Shown: positions 14,873 through 23,471, counted from the first letter of the stretch. The stretch is 32,484 bases of DNA from Candidatus Rokuibacteriota bacterium (GCA_023249095.1 JAHFDK010000038.1:1-32484), one strand, 5' to 3'. The notes: a model not told the origin generated them from the letters alone. Numbers and translations are program-made.

Positions 14873-17653
14873 ATGGATTCCATCCGCGTGCTCTATGTGG
14901 AAGACGATCCTGTCGATCAGGAGCTGACGCATCGTCATCTCGCACGTCACGCGCCTCACATCAAGCTGACCATCGCGGGCACCGTCGCCGAGGCGCTCGA
15001 ACGCGTCACGGTCGGCGACATGGACGTGCTGCTCGCGGGCTCTCGCCTTCCGGACGGGACGGCGCTGAACCTGCTCGACGCGGTCAAAGCGCGAGGCCTG
15101 GAAGTGCCGGTCGTGCTGGTGACCGGTTCGGGCGACGCCGACGTGACGGTGCGCCTTCTCAAAGCGGGCGCGACCGACTACCTCGTGAAGCGCCCGGAGT
15201 ATCTGGCCACGCTTCCGGTCGTGCTCGAGAGTGCGTTTCGCTGGTTTCGCACGGCGAGCGAGCTCAGGCGTGCACCGATCCGCCTCCTCTACGCCGAGCA
15301 CCATCCCGAAGACATGGCGCTGACGCTCCGCGCCTTCGACGAGCACGACCGCCGCGCCCGCGTCGAGACGGTCACCCGTGCCCGGGAGGCGCTCGCCCGG
15401 CTGAAGGCCGTTCATTACGACGTGCTGCTTCTCGACAACCGGCTGCCGGATCTCTCGGGGATCGAGGTGCTCAAGGAGCTCCAGGCTGAGGGCATCCGGA
15501 TCCCGGTCGTGATGGTGACCGGCGAGGGCGACGAGGACACCGCCGTCCAGGCCTTCAAGCTCGGCGTCGCGGACTATCTCATCAAGCGCGAGGGGTATCT
15601 CGCCAAGCTTCCCTCGACGATCGAGAACGTCCTCGCCCATCGCCGCCTCGCCGACGAGAAGGACGGCCTGGCCGTGCTCAACGATCTCGCGAAGTCTCTC
15701 GTCACGATCAAGGATCTCGACGAGGTCCTGCGCCGGGTCGTGAGCGCGGCCCGCGAGCTCCTCAAGGTCGAGGCGAGCGTCCTGTGGCTCTTCGAGGCCG
15801 GCGTGCTGTGGCCGGTCGCCTGGGAGGGGATCGATGACCGTGCCGCCGAGCCGCTGCGGTTCCCGGTGACCCAGAATTTCGCGGACCGGCTGGCTCTTGA
15901 GCGTCGGATCTCCGTGCGGCATCTCCTCGCCCAGGCCGGACCACACCCGACGGCGATCTTCGGGGACTCGGGACAGGCGCTCGCGGCGTCGTTCGTCGGG
16001 CCCGAAGGTCTAGTGGCCGTCCTGGCGGTCGGCAGCGCTCGCCCGCGCGAGTTCACCTCCGTCGAGGAGCGGCTCTTGCTGGCGCTCGCCGACCATGCCG
16101 CGGTCGCCGTCGAGAACGCGCGTCTCTACCGTCGCTTGCGCCAGGAGCTCGAGGCGCGAGAGCGGCTCACCGCGATCCTGGAAGCGACCACCGACCTGGT
16201 CGCGATCGCGGATCTCTCCGGCCGCCTGCTGTACCTCAACGCCGCAGGGCAAGCGCTGCTCGGGCTGGCAGCCGACGAGGCGCTCGGCCACCCGACCGCA
16301 GGCCTGGCACCCGATCGGCTGCGGCCCGTCGTCCACGACCAGATCTTGCCGACCCTGCTCCGGGACGGCCTCTGGACGGGCGAAGCAGTGCTGCTGGCCC
16401 GGGACGGACGCGAGGTGCCGGTGTCGGTCGTCGCCGTCGCCCATCGTGGCGCGGATGGCGCCGTCGAGTTCTTGTCTGCCATCGTGCGCGACATGACGGA
16501 GCGCAAGCGGACCGAGGGCGAGCTCCGGCGCCAGCGCGAAGCCCTGTACCAGACCGAGAAGCTCGCGACGATGGGGACGGTGCTGGCCGGGATCGCTCAC
16601 GAGCTGAACAATCCTCTGACGGCCGTGACGGGCTACGCGAATTTGCTCCGTCAGGACCTCGCGGGCACACCATCCTCGGCGAGAGCCGAGAGCATCGCCC
16701 ACGCCGCCGATCGCTGCGCCTCGATCGTGCGCAACTTCCTTTCACTGGCGCGACGGCATCCGCCCGAGCGCCAGCTGGTGCGCCTCAACGACATCGCGCG
16801 GGACGCGGCCGAGTTGCTGGCGTACCACCTTCGCGTCGACAGCATCGAGGTGGGCCTGGATCTGGCGGAGGGCCTTCCGGTGTTGTGGGCGGACCCGCAT
16901 CAGCTGCACCAGGTCGTGGTCAACCTCGTCACCAACGCCCGCGATGAGCTGCGGAAGGCTCCGCTGCCGCGACGGTTGACCCTGCGCACCAGAGCCGACG
17001 CCGCTCGCGGCCGCGTATGCCTCGACGTCGAGGACACCGGGCCGGGGATCTCCGCCGAGATCCGGGACCGGATCTTCGAGCCGTTCTTCACGACGAAGCC
17101 GGTCGGTCAGGGAACGGGGCTCGGCCTCTCGCTCTGCCACGGAATCGTCGAGGGGCACGGGGGGACGCTGTCCCTGGTCAGCGAGCCCGGTCACGGCGCG
17201 ATCTTTCGCGTGGAGCTCCCCGTGGTCACGCCCCCGGCGACGACGGGGAAGCGCGCGGTCGAGGCGGCGCCCGTCGTCACGGGCATGCGAATCCTCGTCG
17301 TCGACGACGAGCGGCTCGTGCTCCAGCTGCTCGGTGAGATGCTCGGCGCGGACCACCACACGGTCGACACCGTTGGCGACGGGACGCAAGCGCTCGAGCG
17401 GCTCCGCCGGACCTCCTACGATCTGATTCTGAGCGACGTGCGTATGCCGTACCTCGACGGGCCGGGGCTCTATCGCGCGCTGGAGCGCCGGCTCCCGGAT
17501 CTCTGTCGCCGCTTCGTCCTCATGACCGGGGACGTGCTGAGCGCGGAGGTCCAGACGTTCCTCGAGCAGACGGGCGTCCCCGGGCTGAGCAAGCCCTTCG
17601 ATCGCAGCGAGCTTCGTCGGGTCATTCAGCGCGTCGCGAGGGCGGAGCGGTAG
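14873..17653 (+). CDS. Hybrid sensor histidine kinase (REC-REC-GAF-PAS-HisKA-HATPase-REC)
   Basis: 926 aa, no membrane segment, so a soluble sensor. Receiver 1 (residues 4-125) keeps the acidic pocket (VEDD) and Lys106 but has Gly56 where the phospho-Asp belongs (LLAGSRLPDG). Receiver 2 (about 136-265) keeps phospho-Asp188 (LLLDNRLPD), but its acidic pocket reads AEHH. A GAF-like domain (about 285-440), a PAS domain (about 445-560, LEATTDLVAIADLSGRLLYL), the phospho-acceptor helix with His576 (GIAHELNNPLTAVTGYANLL) and a HATPase domain (NLVTNARDEL, DTGPGIS, GTGLGLSLCHGIVEGHGG) follow. A complete C-terminal receiver has Asp811/Asp812, Asp855 and Lys in LSKPF. ATG 14873 has GAGAGGG 11 nt upstream. 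Confidence 0.95.
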   Translation: MDSIRVLYVEDDPVDQELTHRHLARHAPHIKLTIAGTVAEALERVTVGDMDVLLAGSRLPDGTALNLLDAVKARGLEVPVVLVTGSGDADVTVRLLKAGATDYLVKRPEYLATLPVVLESAFRWFRTASELRRAPIRLLYAEHHPEDMALTLRAFDEHDRRARVETVTRAREALARLKAVHYDVLLLDNRLPDLSGIEVLKELQAEGIRIPVVMVTGEGDEDTAVQAFKLGVADYLIKREGYLAKLPSTIENVLAHRRLADEKDGLAVLNDLAKSLVTIKDLDEVLRRVVSAARELLKVEASVLWLFEAGVLWPVAWEGIDDRAAEPLRFPVTQNFADRLALERRISVRHLLAQAGPHPTAIFGDSGQALAASFVGPEGLVAVLAVGSARPREFTSVEERLLLALADHAAVAVENARLYRRLRQELEARERLTAILEATTDLVAIADLSGRLLYLNAAGQALLGLAADEALGHPTAGLAPDRLRPVVHDQILPTLLRDGLWTGEAVLLARDGREVPVSVVAVAHRGADGAVEFLSAIVRDMTERKRTEGELRRQREALYQTEKLATMGTVLAGIAHELNNPLTAVTGYANLLRQDLAGTPSSARAESIAHAADRCASIVRNFLSLARRHPPERQLVRLNDIARDAAELLAYHLRVDSIEVGLDLAEGLPVLWADPHQLHQVVVNLVTNARDELRKAPLPRRLTLRTRADAARGRVCLDVEDTGPGISAEIRDRIFEPFFTTKPVGQGTGLGLSLCHGIVEGHGGTLSLVSEPGHGAIFRVELPVVTPPATTGKRAVEAAPVVTGMRILVVDDERLVLQLLGEMLGADHHTVDTVGDGTQALERLRRTSYDLILSDVRMPYLDGPGLYRALERRLPDLCRRFVLMTGDVLSAEVQTFLEQTGVPGLSKPFDRSELRRVIQRVARAER

Positions 17654-17671
17654 GGACGAGCTCGGGCCGGC

Positions 17672-19414
17672 TCAGCCGCCGAAGCGGCGCCGGGTCTGGG
17701 CGAGCGCCTCGGTGATCGGCGCCGGAAGCCGCGAGCCGAACTGCTTGTAGAATTCGCCCAGCTCGTCGAGCGCCTGGAGCCACTCTCCGGCGTCGCATCG
17801 GAGCGCCTCGCGCAGCTGGGCCGGCGTGACATCGAGTCCATCGGTGTCGAGGGCGCCGGCTGCCGGGACCCACCCGATCGGTGTCTCCTCGGCCCGCGCC
17901 GTCCCGCGAATCCGCTCGACCATCCACTTGAGGACGCGCACGTTTTCGCCATAACCCGGCCAGAGGAAGCGGCCGTCCGCGTCGCGGCGGAACCAGTTAA
18001 CGCGGAAGATGCGGGGCGGCTTGGCCAGACGGGGCCCGGTGGCGAGCCAGTGGCCGAAATAGTCGGCCATGTTGTAGCCGCAGAACGGGATCATGGCCAT
18101 AGGATCACGGCGCACCACCCCGACCTTGCCGGTGATCGCCGCCGTCGTCTCGGTGCTCATGGCCGAGCCGAGGAAGACTCCGTGCGACCAGTCGAAGGCC
18201 TCGAAGACGAGCGGGATCACTCCCGTGCGCCGCGAGCCGAAGATGACGCCGGAGATCGGCACCCCTTGTGGCTCCTCCCAGTTCGGAGCGATGGACGGAC
18301 ACTGCTGGGCGAGCACGGTGAAGCGTGAGTTGGGATGGGCGGCGGGGCCGTCATCCGGCCTCCACGGCCGGCCTTGCCAGTCGGTGAGCCCCGCGGGCGT
18401 GGAAGCGCTGAGCCCTTCCCACCACGGCTCTCCAGACGGGGTCAGCGCGACGTTGGTGAAAATCGTGTTCGAGCGCACCATCGACGTCGCGTTGGGGTTC
18501 GTCTTGGGGCTCGTGTTGGGCGCGACACCGAAAAAGCCGCGCTCCGGATTCACCGCGCGAAGCTGACCGCTCGCGTCCACCCACATCCACGCGATGTCAT
18601 CGCCGACCGTCCAGACGCGCCAACCGGGCAGCTGCGACACCGCCATCGCGAGGTTCGTCTTGCCCGATGCGCTGGGCATGGCGCCCGCGAGATAGGTGAC
18701 GCGACCCTCGGGGTCCTCCACGCCGATGATCAGCATGTGCTCCGCGAGCCAGCCCTCCTGGCGCGCCTGCCACGACGCGATGCGGAGCGCATGGCATTTC
18801 TTGCCGAGGAGCGCGTTGCCGCCGTAACCGGATCCCACGCTCCAGATCAGGTTCTCCTCGGGGAAGTGGAGGATCAGACGGCGATCGGGCGAGAGGTCAC
18901 CGAGTGAGTGGAGCCCGGCGATGAAGTCGTCGTCGCGCCGCATGTGCTGGACCGCCACCGGCCCCACGCGCGTCATGATGTGCATGCTCGCGGCCACGTA
19001 GGCGCTGTCGGTGACCATCAGGCCGACCCGACTCATGGGCGAGCCGGCGGGACCCATGAGGTACGGGATGACGTACATCGTCCGACCTCGCATGCTTCCG
19101 CGGAACAGGGCGCCGGCCGTCGCCTTCGCCTCGACCGGCGCGATCCAGTTGTTGGTGGGGCCGGCGGCATCCTTTTCCCGGGTTGAGATGAAGGTGAGCT
19201 GCTCCGTGCGCGCGACGTCCGACGGATGGCTCCGGTGGAGATAGCAGCTCGGATAGGTTTTGGGATTCAGCGGCAGCAGCGTCCCGTCCCGCAGCATCGC
19301 CTCGATCAGGCCGTCGAACTCGGCTTTGGAGCCATCGCACCAGACGACACGGGAAGGTTGGGTGACGCCGGCGGCCTCCGACACCCACTTCTGCGCCACG
19401 CTGGTCACGCTCAT
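17672..19414 (-). CDS. pckG: Phosphoenolpyruvate carboxykinase (GTP)
   Basis: Cytoplasmic gluconeogenic or anaplerotic enzyme interconverting oxaloacetate plus GTP with PEP, CO2 and GDP. 580 aa, slightly under the usual 600. Family features: substrate and metal region WSVGSGYGGNALLGKKCHAL, P-loop MPSASGKTNLAMAV (residues 246-259), NPERGFFGVAPNTSPKTNPN and a C-terminal PRIFRVNWFRRDADGRFLWPG. In most GTP enzymes the P-loop reads PSACGKTN with a hyper-reactive Cys; here it is Ser250. The gene converges on the kinase gene with an 18-bp gap and diverges from cobS. AAAGG precedes ATG 19414. Family call is certain; the effect of Ser250 is unknown. Confidence 0.97.
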   Translation of the reverse strand: MSVTSVAQKWVSEAAGVTQPSRVVWCDGSKAEFDGLIEAMLRDGTLLPLNPKTYPSCYLHRSHPSDVARTEQLTFISTREKDAAGPTNNWIAPVEAKATAGALFRGSMRGRTMYVIPYLMGPAGSPMSRVGLMVTDSAYVAASMHIMTRVGPVAVQHMRRDDDFIAGLHSLGDLSPDRRLILHFPEENLIWSVGSGYGGNALLGKKCHALRIASWQARQEGWLAEHMLIIGVEDPEGRVTYLAGAMPSASGKTNLAMAVSQLPGWRVWTVGDDIAWMWVDASGQLRAVNPERGFFGVAPNTSPKTNPNATSMVRSNTIFTNVALTPSGEPWWEGLSASTPAGLTDWQGRPWRPDDGPAAHPNSRFTVLAQQCPSIAPNWEEPQGVPISGVIFGSRRTGVIPLVFEAFDWSHGVFLGSAMSTETTAAITGKVGVVRRDPMAMIPFCGYNMADYFGHWLATGPRLAKPPRIFRVNWFRRDADGRFLWPGYGENVRVLKWMVERIRGTARAEETPIGWVPAAGALDTDGLDVTPAQLREALRCDAGEWLQALDELGEFYKQFGSRLPAPITEALAQTRRRFGG

Positions 19415-19456
19415 GAAGGCCTTTCGCTGTTCCGGGTGAGCTCACTTCTAGAGGAA

Positions 19457-19486
19457 ATTGTCGCCTTGCGGCCGCGGGCTCGTCAA
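19457..19486 (-). promoter_or_regulatory. Sigma-70-like promoter of the PEP carboxykinase gene
   Basis: On the minus strand TTGACG (19486-19481) and GACAAT (19462-19457) are separated by 18 bp, which would start RNA near 19450, about 36 nt before the ATG. This is one of the best -35/-10 pairs in the window. Confidence 0.5.
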
Positions 19487-19494
19487 GAGGAACA

Positions 19495-19503
19495 TGCTAG
19501 CAT
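19495..19503 (+). promoter_or_regulatory. Candidate extended -10 box of cobS
   Basis: TGCTAGCAT (TGnTAnnnT) lies 6 bp before the cobS GTG and is part of the perfect 10-bp palindrome ATGCTAGCAT (19494-19503). Transcription from it would start at or next to the start codon, giving a leaderless message. No -35 box and no riboswitch are seen between it and the divergent gene. Confidence 0.4.
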
Positions 19504-19509
19504 CGCGGC

Positions 19510-20253
19510 GTGACGGGCCTTCTCGTCGCCGCCCGCTACCTGACGATCGTGCCCCTGCCCGGCGCGGTACCGGGCCGCGCTGACTCCCTCGGCCGCGCCG
19601 CGGTCTGGTTTCCGGCAATCGGCCTGGGCATCGGCGCGGTGCTCGTCGGCGCGGAGCGCGTGACGGCGGTGCTCTTCCCCTCGCTCCTTGCCGCGTTGCT
19701 CACCGTGACCGCCTGGAAGCTTCTGACCGGGGGCCTCCACCTCGACGGGCTCGCCGATTGCCTCGACGGTCTGGCCGGGCGCGACGCCGAGCACCGGCTC
19801 GCCATCATGCGCGACAGCCGTATCGGCGCGTTCGGCGCGATCGGCCTCATCCTCTTTCTCCTCCTGGAGGTCGTCGCGGTCGCCGAGCTGCCGTCCGGCG
19901 TCCGCGGTCGCGCGCTTCTCGTCGTGCCGGTGATCGCCCGCGCCACGCCGCCCCTCCTCGTGCGCCTGTTCCCGGCGGCGAAGTTGGAGGGCCTCGGAGC
20001 CGCGTTCAGTGCGAGCGTCAGCGGTTGGGCGGCGCCGACAGCGCTGGCGATTGCGCTGGTCGTTGCTCTCGCAGCGCTCCACGCCGTCGCGGTTCCGGTC
20101 TTCGCGGTCTCGGTCCTGAGCGCGTTGGCCCTCACGCGGTTCTTCGCGGCGCGCGTATCCGGAATCACCGGCGATGTCCTGGGCGCCGCGATCGAGGTCG
20201 CGGAGCTGGCCGGTCTCCTCACCGTGTCGGCGTGGGCGCACCTGGGACGTTGA
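19510..20253 (+). CDS. cobS: Adenosylcobinamide-GDP ribazoletransferase (cobalamin synthase)
   Basis: Polytopic inner-membrane enzyme that joins adenosylcobinamide-GDP to alpha-ribazole (or its 5'-phosphate) in the last stage of nucleotide-loop assembly. 247 aa with about six hydrophobic segments. The family signature GGLHLDGLADCLDGLAGRDA, with its Asp-rich metal and GDP site, is followed by RLAIMRDSRIGAFGAIGL. GTG start at 19510 with no clear Shine-Dalgarno site. It overlaps the phosphatase gene by 4 nt and works with the cobU/cobT products encoded 6 kb downstream. Confidence 0.96.
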   Translation: MTGLLVAARYLTIVPLPGAVPGRADSLGRAAVWFPAIGLGIGAVLVGAERVTAVLFPSLLAALLTVTAWKLLTGGLHLDGLADCLDGLAGRDAEHRLAIMRDSRIGAFGAIGLILFLLLEVVAVAELPSGVRGRALLVVPVIARATPPLLVRLFPAAKLEGLGAAFSASVSGWAAPTALAIALVVALAALHAVAVPVFAVSVLSALALTRFFAARVSGITGDVLGAAIEVAELAGLLTVSAWAHLGR

Positions 20254-20846
20254 TCTACCTCTTCCGCCACGGCGAGGTGGAGCTGGCCGAGACGCGTCGC
20301 TTCATCGGGCACCTCGACGTCCCGCTCTCGCCGCTGGGCGAGCGCCAGAGCGCCGCTCAAGCCGCCCGGCTCTCCTCGGTGAAGCTCGCTGCCGTGTTCG
20401 CCAGCGATCTCGTCCGGGCCCGGCGGACCGGCGAGATCATCGGAGCGCCTCACGGGCTGGTCCCCACGGTGGTGCCGGAGCTCCGCGAGATGGCGATGGG
20501 GCGGTGGGACGGGCTCACCGCCGCCGAGATCCGGCAGCGTGAACCGGCGAAGTTCGCCGAGTGGATGGCACGCGTCGGCGAGTTCCCGTTCCCAGACGGC
20601 GAGAGCGTGCCGGATCTCGAGGCCAGGGCGTGGCCGGCGTTCGAGTCGATCGCCGGCACTCACGCGGGCCGGGCGATCGCCGTTGTCGCGCACGGAGGAA
20701 CGAATCGCACGCTCATCTGCCGGGCGCTCGGGCTGCCGCTCGGGCGGCTACTGGCACTCGGTCAGGACTACGGCGCGCTCACGGTGCTCGAGCGGATCGA
20801 CGTGACCTGGCACCTCCGGCGCCTCAACGATCGGCCGGTACTATAA
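20250..20846 (+). CDS. cobC: Histidine phosphatase, probable alpha-ribazole phosphatase
   Basis: Phosphoglycerate-mutase-like phosphatase; next to cobS the likely substrate is alpha-ribazole 5'-phosphate or adenosylcobalamin 5'-phosphate. 198 aa. The phospho-His motif is IYLFRHGEVE at the N-terminus. Others are ASDLVRARRTGEII, the acid residue in LREMAMGRWDG and the second catalytic His in VVAHGGTNRTLICRALGLP. TTG 20250 overlaps the cobS stop (TTGA) and gives the usual start (M-I-Y-L-F-R-H-G-E); a GTG at 20232 is an alternative. Fold is certain; the CobC role rests on context. Confidence 0.87.
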   Translation: MIYLFRHGEVELAETRRFIGHLDVPLSPLGERQSAAQAARLSSVKLAAVFASDLVRARRTGEIIGAPHGLVPTVVPELREMAMGRWDGLTAAEIRQREPAKFAEWMARVGEFPFPDGESVPDLEARAWPAFESIAGTHAGRAIAVVAHGGTNRTLICRALGLPLGRLLALGQDYGALTVLERIDVTWHLRRLNDRPVL

Positions 20847-20878
20847 AGTAGAAGACTCGAGAAAGTAGAAGACTCGAG
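20845..20878. repeat. Perfect 17-bp tandem duplication before the GGT gene
   Basis: AAAGTAGAAGACTCGAG occurs twice with no spacer (20845-20861 and 20862-20878), starting inside the cobC stop codon and ending at the GGT ribosome binding region (AAGGAG, 20881-20886). It is clearly more A-rich than its surroundings. TATAAA (20842-20847) just before it could be a -10 element. Confidence 0.9.
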
Positions 20879-20897
20879 GGAAGGAGCGCTGACCCAC

Positions 20898-22520
20898 ATG
20901 CCGCCACACCGACACGCTTACCGTCCGACCGTCATGGGCGCCCGCGGCGTCGTGACCTCCGCGCATCCGCTCGCCTCGATGGCCGGGATCCAGATGCTGC
21001 AGGCCGGCGGCAACGCGGTGGACGCGGCGGTCGCCGTCGGCTCGACGCTGAACGTGGTCGAGCCCTTCATGTCGAGCGCCGGCGGGATTGGCCTCATGCT
21101 CATCTCGCGCGGGCGCACGGGCGAGCGGCACGTGCTCGACTTCATCGGGCGCGCGCCCAGGGCGTCGGATCCGGCCGCCTGCACGGACGACGAGCTGGCC
21201 GGCGGGCCGAAGTCGTGCGCGACTCCCGGCAACCTCGGGGGCTGGCTCGCCGCGCTCGACCGCTTCGGCTCGATGGACCGCGCCCGAGTGCTGGCACCGG
21301 CGATCTCGCTCGCCGAAGACGGCGTGCCGCTCACGTTCAAGAACGTGGAATTCTTCGACAAGGCGCGGGCCACGCTCGCCCGCTCCCAGGAGGCGCAGCG
21401 TCTCTACCTCGGCAACGGGGGCCCTCGCGCTGGCGGGATCGCGACCTACAAGGAGCTGGCGTCGATGTTGCGCGAGGTGGCCGAGGGCGGCGCCGAGGCG
21501 TTCTACCGCGGGCCGATCGCCCGCGCGATCGCTCGAGCCGTCCGCGAGGCCGGCGGGTGGCTCACCGAGGACGACCTGGCCGGTTTCGCGCCCGAGTGGC
21601 GTGAGCCGGTCGCGATCACGTACCGTGGCTGGCAGGTGCTGTCGGTGCCGCCACCGTTCTCCGCCTTCCAGATGCTCGAGACGCTCAACATTCTCGAGGG
21701 CTACGACCTCGAGAGCTTCCGTCACAACTCCGTCGACTACCTTCATCACCTGATCGAGGCTGTGAAGCTGGGCTCGGCTGACCGGCTCGCCTACGCATAT
21801 GGCGCCGACGTCCCGATCCACGGGCTCTTATCCAAGCAGTACGCGGCGTCCCAGCGCGCACGCATCGACGGCAAGCGCGCCGCGGTCAGCGAGGGCGAGC
21901 GCCACGACCCCCGGAAGCTGGCGGCTCAGATCGTCGAGGGCCATCCCGCGGACTTCATGCACGAGCAGACCACGCATTTCGCCTGCGCGGATGCCGCCGG
22001 CACCGTCGTCTCGGTCACCCAGACGCTCGGCGTGCCGTTCGGCTCGGGCTTTGCGGTTCCCGGCACGGGGATCGTCCTCAACAACATTCTCAAGTGGATG
22101 GACCGCGACCCGGTGTCGCCGAACGTCCTGCGGCCCGGACGGAAAGCGGGTACGATGATGTCGCCCACGCAGGTCTTCCGGGACGGGGCCTTCAACGTCT
22201 CCATAGGCACCCCCGGCTCGTACGGGATCTTGCAGACCACGCCGCAGATGCTCCTCAACGTGCTCGACTTCGGCATGAGCATCCAGGAGGCGATCGAGGC
22301 GCCGCGCGTGCGTGTTTATCGCGATCGGTTGATCGACGCGGAGTCGCGCATTCCGGCCGAGACGCGCTCGGGCCTCGCCGAGCGCGGCCACAACGTCAAC
22401 CTTATCGAAGACTGGTCGTGGATCGTCGGAGGTGGACAGGGAATCGTCCGCGACCCGGAATCCGGCGCGCTGATGGCGGGCGCCGATCCACGCCGCGACG
22501 GGTACGCCCTGGCGATCTAG
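20898..22520 (+). CDS. Gamma-glutamyltransferase family protein
   Basis: Ntn-hydrolase that normally cleaves itself into two subunits and hydrolyses or transfers gamma-glutamyl groups, or acts as a related acylase. 540 aa. N-terminal family motifs include GVVTSAHPLASMAGIQML and GGNAVDAAVAVGSTLNVVEP. The autoprocessing site is EQTTHFACADAAGTVVSVTQ, with the Thr preceding His the expected new N-terminus and nucleophile. NNILKWMD and GTMMSPTQVF follow in the small subunit. There is no signal peptide, whereas classical GGT is periplasmic, so a cytoplasmic location and a different substrate are possible. AAGGAG lies 11 nt upstream of the ATG. No metabolic partner is adjacent. Confidence 0.92.
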   Translation: MPPHRHAYRPTVMGARGVVTSAHPLASMAGIQMLQAGGNAVDAAVAVGSTLNVVEPFMSSAGGIGLMLISRGRTGERHVLDFIGRAPRASDPAACTDDELAGGPKSCATPGNLGGWLAALDRFGSMDRARVLAPAISLAEDGVPLTFKNVEFFDKARATLARSQEAQRLYLGNGGPRAGGIATYKELASMLREVAEGGAEAFYRGPIARAIARAVREAGGWLTEDDLAGFAPEWREPVAITYRGWQVLSVPPPFSAFQMLETLNILEGYDLESFRHNSVDYLHHLIEAVKLGSADRLAYAYGADVPIHGLLSKQYAASQRARIDGKRAAVSEGERHDPRKLAAQIVEGHPADFMHEQTTHFACADAAGTVVSVTQTLGVPFGSGFAVPGTGIVLNNILKWMDRDPVSPNVLRPGRKAGTMMSPTQVFRDGAFNVSIGTPGSYGILQTTPQMLLNVLDFGMSIQEAIEAPRVRVYRDRLIDAESRIPAETRSGLAERGHNVNLIEDWSWIVGGGQGIVRDPESGALMAGADPRRDGYALAI

Positions 22521-22530
22521 GGCCGGTCGC

Positions 22531-22569
22531 CCGGTGAGAAATCCCTCCGACCGGTCTATTTTTCACCGG
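22531..22569. terminator. Bidirectional hairpin between convergent genes
   Basis: Arms 22531-22542 and 22558-22569 (CCGGTGAGAAAT against ATTTTTCACCGG) pair over 12 bp with one mismatch, and the loop carries the 8-bp palindrome GACCGGTC (22549-22556). An A-rich left arm and T-rich right arm suit termination from both sides, matching the convergent GGT and DUF3047 genes. I recognise no gene or signal in the remaining bases up to 22764. Confidence 0.6.
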
Positions 22570-22764
22570 AAACGCTCACCGGCAAGCACGCTCCTGACCG
22601 CAGTCGACGTGGCGGCGGAAGCGACCGCCGCCGAGCTCGTGACCGCGATGCCTCAGCTCGTCGGCGACCTCCGCTAGCTCGGTTCGGTCCAGGCGGACGT
22701 CGCGACCGGACCAAAACACTTCATGGTCTCCCCGCCCGAGTCCGCGCCGAGCTCGCGGCAATCG

Positions 22765-23433
22765 TCACGGCTTGCGGAAGATGATCGACCCGAAGATGGA
22801 CTCTGCGAACGAGGTGGTGTCGTCCGAGTCGATGGCGATCGAGACGAACCCGGGACTGTCGGGCTGGCCGCCGTAAATCTTCTTGTAGTCCTCGACCACG
22901 TTGCGCCGCTCGGTGATCCATTTGCCGAGGTCAGCGGTGCCGGAGCGCATCACGACGTACGTGACGGTCGAGGTCTTCTCACTCTTCACGATGCTGCCGG
23001 CCGGCGCCGTCGTGTCCCAGATGTAGCCGATAATCTGCGAGCGCACCGCCTCCGGGAAGCGCGGCCAGATCACATAGAGCTGAGCCGCCTGGTCGTCGGC
23101 ACTCTTTTTCCGGCAGTCGCCGTTCTTGGGCAGCGCGACCGCCTTCCAGCGCCACTCGAGAATCGGCGTCTCCTTGAGATTGACCTTGCCTTTGATGTCC
23201 TTCCTGACGGCCGAGCTTTCGATCTTACTCCTGAGGTGAAGGACCCGGTGGCCCTCGTTCTCTTCGATGGTCATGTCGTACTGCGGCAAGCCCCAGGTCT
23301 GGCCGCCCAGCCAGCCTTCGGGAACACCCTTGGTCCCGAGTTTCTGGCTCTTCCAGTCGTCGATGACAAAGTCGGCCCCCCAAGCGGCTACCGTGAATAC
23401 GAGGAAAAACGCCAGCACAACGAACCGTGTCAT
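22765..23433 (-). CDS. DUF3047 family exported protein
   Basis: 222 aa. A Sec signal peptide (MTRFVVLAFFLVFTVAAWGA, cleavage near residue 20) precedes a beta-rich domain with DUF3047 features: FVIDDWKSQKL, LEWRWKAVALPKNGDCRKKS, DQAAQLYVIWPRFP, IIGYIWDTTAP and the C-terminal GFVSIAIDSDDT. The family has no assigned function; members are predicted periplasmic. AAAGGAG lies 9 nt upstream of ATG 23433. It diverges from the S4-domain gene, with which it appears to share an overlapping symmetrical -10 element. No operon partner. Confidence 0.88.
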   Translation of the reverse strand: MTRFVVLAFFLVFTVAAWGADFVIDDWKSQKLGTKGVPEGWLGGQTWGLPQYDMTIEENEGHRVLHLRSKIESSAVRKDIKGKVNLKETPILEWRWKAVALPKNGDCRKKSADDQAAQLYVIWPRFPEAVRSQIIGYIWDTTAPAGSIVKSEKTSTVTYVVMRSGTADLGKWITERRNVVEDYKKIYGGQPDSPGFVSIAIDSDDTTSFAESIFGSIIFRKP

Positions 23434-23454
23434 CGGCCGATACTCCTTTGAGGC

Positions 23455-23461
23455 TATGATA
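23455..23461. promoter_or_regulatory. Symmetrical bidirectional -10 element
   Basis: TATGATA reads TATGAT on the plus strand (23455-23460) and TATCAT on the minus strand (23461-23456), each a good -10 hexamer. The plus copy is 11 bp before the GTG of the S4 gene; the minus copy is 22 bp before the DUF3047 ATG, upstream of its AAAGGAG. Divergent transcription from such symmetry is a known phenomenon; here it is inferred. Confidence 0.5.
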
Positions 23462-23471
23462 CCGTCTCCGC

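Noticed and set aside
14846..15946. 366-codon minus-strand frame opposite the hybrid kinase
   Set aside because: Antisense shadow; the sense frame carries receiver motifs.
19494..19503. Palindrome ATGCTAGCAT as a repressor operator for cobS
   Set aside because: Its right half fits an extended -10 box and no second copy flanks it here; kept only as a promoter candidate.
22576..22761. Small minus-strand frame (61 codons) in the gap after the GGT gene
   Set aside because: No homology recognised, no ribosome binding site, Arg/His-rich; kept as unexplained intergenic sequence.
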